Source: Terriglobales bacterium
GTDB taxonomy: Bacteria > Acidobacteriota > Terriglobia > Terriglobales > Acidobacteriaceae
Direction: 5' to 3'
DNA: 8,846 nt
NCBI GenBank assembly: GCA_030043575.1
Contig: JASHXK010000024.1
Coordinates: forward strand, 1-8,846
Shown here: positions 5,929 to 8,846 of the stretch, piece after piece
Position numbering within the stretch: the first letter of the stretch is position 1
Layout of the letters: each line of letters begins with the position of its first letter
The notes under the pieces: generated by a model
Told to the model about the DNA's origin: nothing
Database searches by the model: none
Seen by the model: the letters and a program-made list of their open reading frames with translations, nothing else
Translations under genes and position numbers: made by a program

Positions 5929-6924
5929 TTACGGATATTCGCTCTGCGCCTGCTGCACGAGTGACGGCATCTCCGAACCGCCAGCCAGCCAGTTGGCTGT
6001 GCGGATCACGGGATCGGTGATGACGGGATCCATCGAACCCTGGGCACTGACGGTGGCCACAATATAAGGACCCGCCGGCGCGTTGCCATAGGGACCGTTC
6101 TGCCACCAGCCGAAGACGGGGCCGCCGGAATCGCCGTGATTCAAGCTGGCATAGGTCTCGATGTCCAGCCCCGATCCGGCTTCAAAAAATCCCGGTGGCC
6201 AGCAGTTGGCAATGCTGAACCACAACTCCCACGCCGGCTTGGTGCCACCTCCGACGTCGTCCGGATATCCGACATGGCTCCAGTAATTGCCACCGTCCCA
6301 ATCATCGGTGTAGGTGGTCGTACCCAGCCATCCCAGTTGATCGCCCAGCCGCTCCTGCAGGATGCAGACCACGTAGTCCTCGGCGACATCGTATTCGCCG
6401 CCTACGCTGGTGATCTGCTCGTAGGAAAAAACACTGTCGGCATAGGACGACGGAAATACGTCGCCGTCGTAATAGTCAGGCTGGAAGAGCAGCCACCCGT
6501 TGTCGTTGGCGCCCCAGGCAACCAGATGGCTGGCGGTGAGCAGGTGACGCGGGCCCACCAGCGCTCCGGCGCCCTCCCCGGTGGGCGTGGTTACCCGTCC
6601 GCAGGCGCGCCACGGGTAGGAGGTGTCCTTGAAAACGTGCCGTCCGTCCGGCGGATAGATGAAGAGTGGTTCGACGGATCGTCCGCCGGCGCGGATCCTT
6701 CTCGCGGGTAGAATCGTCTCCGGGACGACGGTGATGTCACCCACCTTCGGCAGTCCAGGCGCGGTGACGTGGCGTTTGGGGTTTTTCGTGGGATCGGCTA
6801 AGCCTTTGGGACGCTTAACCTCGCGTCGCTTGGCACGCGGCGGTTGCGGAAAGGCATACTTCTTGATGGCGTCGCGCGACCATCGCCGCTCCGCCTGCAA
6901 TCGAGAGAGGGGATCTTCTGGCAT
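5929..6924 (-). CDS. Trypsin-fold serine protease (S1 / V8-like)
   Basis: This 331-residue protein cleaves peptide bonds by a chymotrypsin-type triad. His133 is in LVGPRHLLTASHLV, Asp183 most likely in AEDYVVCIL (Asp179 is a second candidate), and Ser266 in NHGDSGGPVF. A GYP motif near 219-221 precedes the Ser motif, as in V8/glutamyl-endopeptidase-like members. The residue six before the catalytic Ser, at the base of the S1 pocket, is Ser260, so Arg/Lys specificity of the trypsin kind is not expected. Residues 1-110 are a basic, Pro-rich N-terminal region (about 30-51 rich in Lys/Arg) that may act as a propeptide. No signal peptide or membrane segment is visible, which is odd for this fold. 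The start is supported by AGGAG seven bases upstream. It stands alone between two wide spacers. Confidence 0.93.
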   Translation of the reverse strand: MPEDPLSRLQAERRWSRDAIKKYAFPQPPRAKRREVKRPKGLADPTKNPKRHVTAPGLPKVGDITVVPETILPARRIRAGGRSVEPLFIYPPDGRHVFKDTSYPWRACGRVTTPTGEGAGALVGPRHLLTASHLVAWGANDNGWLLFQPDYYDGDVFPSSYADSVFSYEQITSVGGEYDVAEDYVVCILQERLGDQLGWLGTTTYTDDWDGGNYWSHVGYPDDVGGGTKPAWELWFSIANCWPPGFFEAGSGLDIETYASLNHGDSGGPVFGWWQNGPYGNAPAGPYIVATVSAQGSMDPVITDPVIRTANWLAGGSEMPSLVQQAQSEYP

Positions 6925-6930
6925 GGTTTG

Positions 6931-6935
6931 CTCCT
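6931..6935 (-). promoter_or_regulatory. Ribosome binding site AGGAG of the protease gene
   Basis: The minus strand reads CCAGGAGCAAACC just before ATG. The spacing of 6-7 nt is ideal, which fixes the start at 6924 and makes a longer, signal-peptide-bearing N-terminus unlikely. Confidence 0.75.
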
Positions 6936-7034
6936 GGCTAAGAAATATCTTGGGACCGAGCTGTTGGACAGACGCAAGATGGCGCTGAAAGACCCAGGTG
7001 CAATCGCTTTTCCATCGCGTCGCGGAAGGTTTTG

Positions 7035-7057
7035 TTGACTTCAGACTTCGTCAAGTC
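7035..7057. promoter_or_regulatory. Overlapping small dyads upstream of the protease gene
   Basis: GACTTCGTCAAGTC at 7044-7057 is a 5-bp dyad with a 4-nt centre. TTGAC (7035-7039) also pairs with GTCAA (7050-7054). GACTTC is directly repeated at 7037 and 7044. The site lies 110-130 bp upstream of the protease start and overlaps a TTGACG that resembles a -35 box, though no -10 box follows. It may be an operator or may be chance. Confidence 0.2.
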
Positions 7058-7119
7058 CTGAAAACAAAGAATCACCGAAGGTTTGCGGATCGAGTATCGG
7101 CAGACGGAAGGAGAAATGA

Positions 7120-7156
7120 CTATCCACGCAGATAGTGCTTCTATCGGATTTGATAG
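7120..7156. promoter_or_regulatory. Twin dyads CTATC-N6-GATAG, 21 bp apart
   Basis: Two 16-bp palindromic sites with identical arms and different 6-bp centres lie at 7120-7135 and 7141-7156, separated by 5 bp. The 21-bp period is two helical turns, so dimers bound at both would face the same side of the DNA. The position, in the spacer about 195-230 bp upstream of the protease start and just past the receptor stop, fits an operator pair for the protease. Alternatively, it could be paired RNA hairpins in the receptor 3' region. Confidence 0.4.
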
Positions 7157-7178
7157 GACGGCTGCTCGCGGCACGCGC

Positions 7179-8846
7179 CTAAAAGAACATTTTTAGCGCA
7201 ATTTGCATCAGCCTGGGCGGCGCAGCATTGACAACCTGGCCGAAGGTAGGGCTGCTTATATTACCGTCAACCGCGGAAGGACCGAAAAATTCGGCGTGGT
7301 TGAAAGCATTGAAAGCTTCCACTCGCAGTTGCAGAGATTTCGACTCGCCGATGGGCGTAGTCTTCTGCAGAGCGAAATCGAAATTCTCCATACCTGGACC
7401 GGAGAAGAAGCGACGGCCGGTGTTGCCCGGCGATCCCAGCGGAGGCAAGGTGAACAAGGACGTATTGAAGTAGGGCTGTCCATTGCTTGGATTATGATTT
7501 AAGGCGAGATTGCCGCCCGTGTACTCCAGACCATCCACCGCCAGATTATTAATGCCGTTGCCTTGCGTTCCCAGCAACGAGGTGTCTTCATAGTTATACA
7601 AGGTCACAGGAAGTCCGGTACTTAAGCGGGTGATGCCAGAGAGCGACCAGCCATTGGTCCAACGATTGCTGGCTCGCAACAAGCTTGCTACAGGAAGATT
7701 ATAGGTATAACTCACTACGAAATTGTGCCGCATGTCGAAAGACGACAGTCCTCGAGTCAGGTTGGGATCGAATGGATCGATTTGATCTCCAAAATTTGAT
7801 GCCTGGTCGATTGCCTTGCTGTAGGTATAGCTCATGAGCAACTGTAGAGGTCCGCGGTTCCGTTGGACACTAACCTGAAGAGCGTTGTAATTGGAATTGC
7901 CTACGGTAGCCTGATAGCTGACGTTGGCGAAGGCTGGACCTAAAGGACCGCGGGTTCCATTGATGACAGTGCCGGAAGCGGTAGTGTAGATATTGTTTTC
8001 GCCAAATGGGCCACAAGTGGGCGACCCAGGCGCTACCTCACTGGGCTGACTCAGGCTAAGGCATAACGCCGGATTTCCTGGATTGGCCGACTCCAGCACC
8101 AGCAAGTGGTGACCCTCGTTGCCTACATAACTAATCTCCAGTATGGTCTTAGAGTCTAACTGCCTTTGCAGCGAAAGCATGTATGCTTCGGTGTAGGGCG
8201 TAGTGTTTGTGGTTTTATAGCCCGGCAGAGCGCTGATCGGCTCAAATTGAGAAAAGTCGATGCTGGAATCAGGGTTGCTAGCCGACACATTCAGCGGCGC
8301 CAGGTTAGCCGGAAAGCGCTGGCCCTCACTATTCCCTGTGGACGCATCGACAAACGGAGTAGCGAATAGAGGCGGAGAGGGACTGGTGTAGGTGAATCCA
8401 TAAGGTGCATTATCGCTGATCAGTCCCAGAGTTTCTCCCGGAATCACCGAATAGAAGATGCCATATCCCGCTCGTATGCTGGAATTACCCGGGCCTCCCA
8501 GTAATTTCCCTAGAAAGGTGTCGGGTGAGGCGTTGGGGGAAAAAGCCACTCCCAAACGTGGAGCGAAATTGCGATTTCCCGGAGGGCTCAGAGTACGAGG
8601 GATGCCAGGATCTCCGGGAAATACCAGGCCGGTGGGCGCGGTAGGAAATACTACGGACTGCTGGCCGGGGACGAGCGTCATGTAATTGTTATATTTCTCG
8701 TACCATGGCTCGATGCGGTCCCAGCGCAGGCCATAATTAAGGGTCAGGTTCGGTCTTACCCGCCAGGTGTCTTGTCCGTATAGTCCAACATACTTGTTAC
8801 GGCCATAGAATGGCCGCAGATCGTTTTGCGTATACTGGCTGGGAAT
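7179..8846 (-). CDS. TonB-dependent receptor, Oar-like, C-terminal barrel (N-terminus beyond window)
   Basis: The frame is open from the right edge to the TAG at 7179-7181, giving 555 residues of the barrel half of an outer-membrane receptor. The first visible codons continue smoothly through YGRNKYVGLYGQDTWRV and NYGLRWDRIEPW, so the Met at 8681 is internal and not a start. Family landmarks follow in order: NFAPRLGVAFSPN, SSIRAGYGIFYS, LQRQLDSKTILEISYVG, LLMSYTYSKAIDQ, then FDMRHNFVVSYTYNLP and LRVEAFNAFNH. SSPTFGQVVNAA, just before the end, parallels NSPTFGRVISAG in the second receptor. The chain ends in Phe-Phe, consistent with the terminal beta signal for BAM. The signal peptide, regulatory-like domain and any plug lie outside the window. 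By eye its bases look less GC-rich than the other receptor gene, suggesting they are not a recent duplication. The substrate cannot be told. Confidence 0.94.
   Translation of the reverse strand: MPSQYTQNDLRPFYGRNKYVGLYGQDTWRVRPNLTLNYGLRWDRIEPWYEKYNNYMTLVPGQQSVVFPTAPTGLVFPGDPGIPRTLSPPGNRNFAPRLGVAFSPNASPDTFLGKLLGGPGNSSIRAGYGIFYSVIPGETLGLISDNAPYGFTYTSPSPPLFATPFVDASTGNSEGQRFPANLAPLNVSASNPDSSIDFSQFEPISALPGYKTTNTTPYTEAYMLSLQRQLDSKTILEISYVGNEGHHLLVLESANPGNPALCLSLSQPSEVAPGSPTCGPFGENNIYTTASGTVINGTRGPLGPAFANVSYQATVGNSNYNALQVSVQRNRGPLQLLMSYTYSKAIDQASNFGDQIDPFDPNLTRGLSSFDMRHNFVVSYTYNLPVASLLRASNRWTNGWSLSGITRLSTGLPVTLYNYEDTSLLGTQGNGINNLAVDGLEYTGGNLALNHNPSNGQPYFNTSLFTLPPLGSPGNTGRRFFSGPGMENFDFALQKTTPIGESKSLQLRVEAFNAFNHAEFFGPSAVDGNISSPTFGQVVNAAPPRLMQIALKMFF

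Noticed and set aside
6938..7174. 78-codon minus-strand frame filling the spacer between the receptor fragment and the protease (GTG start), ending 13 nt before the protease ATG
   Set aside because: The spacing looks operon-like, but the GTG has no Shine-Dalgarno sequence, the translation has no recognisable domain, and the twin dyads lie inside it. I would reconsider if relatives conserve the frame.
7116..7196. 26-codon plus-strand frame with AAGGAG just upstream of its ATG
   Set aside because: Only two bases separate the purine-rich site from the ATG, the frame overlaps the 3' end of the receptor gene on the other strand, and nothing follows that a leader peptide could regulate.

Overview
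The window looks like chromosomal DNA from a member of the Acidobacteriota (Terriglobia-like). The reasons are a protein of the VWFA-related acidobacterial family, two large outer-membrane receptors of the CarboxypepD_reg/Oar-like TonB-dependent type that is greatly expanded in this phylum, and GC-rich intergenic hairpins of a kind I associate with acidobacterial genomes. The taxonomic call is inference from gene families, not from a marker gene.

Every gene I can support lies on the minus strand, so transcription runs from the right edge to the left. From right to left: (1) 8846-7179, the C-terminal 555 residues of a TonB-dependent receptor whose N-terminus is outside the window; (2) 7178-6925, a spacer with two identical-arm dyads (CTATC-N6-GATAG) spaced 21 bp apart; (3) 6924-5929, a trypsin-fold (S1/V8-like) serine protease with a complete His/Asp/Ser triad and a good ribosome binding site but no visible signal peptide; (4) 5928-5613, a mostly non-coding gap with an inverted repeat and a possible decayed coding tail; (5) 5612-5516, a selenocysteine tRNA (selC, anticodon TCA, encoded CCA); (6) 5286-1888, a complete 1132-residue receptor in which a glycine-rich linker stands where a plug domain would be expected; (7) 1887-1677, a spacer rich in hairpins, including a 96-bp unit bounded by perfect 12-bp inverted repeats; (8) 1676-1, a secreted VWA-domain protein that continues past the left edge.

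The strongest single result is selC. It means the organism probably makes selenoproteins, with selA, selB and selD elsewhere in the genome. The two receptors, the VWA protein and the protease fit a cell-envelope or polymer/peptide-scavenging context, but the wide spacers argue against a single operon, and no functional link between selC and its neighbours is visible. I see no CRISPR array, transposase, integrase, phage gene or toxin-antitoxin pair. The many plus-strand open frames opposite the receptor and VWA genes are shadows of GC-rich coding sequence.
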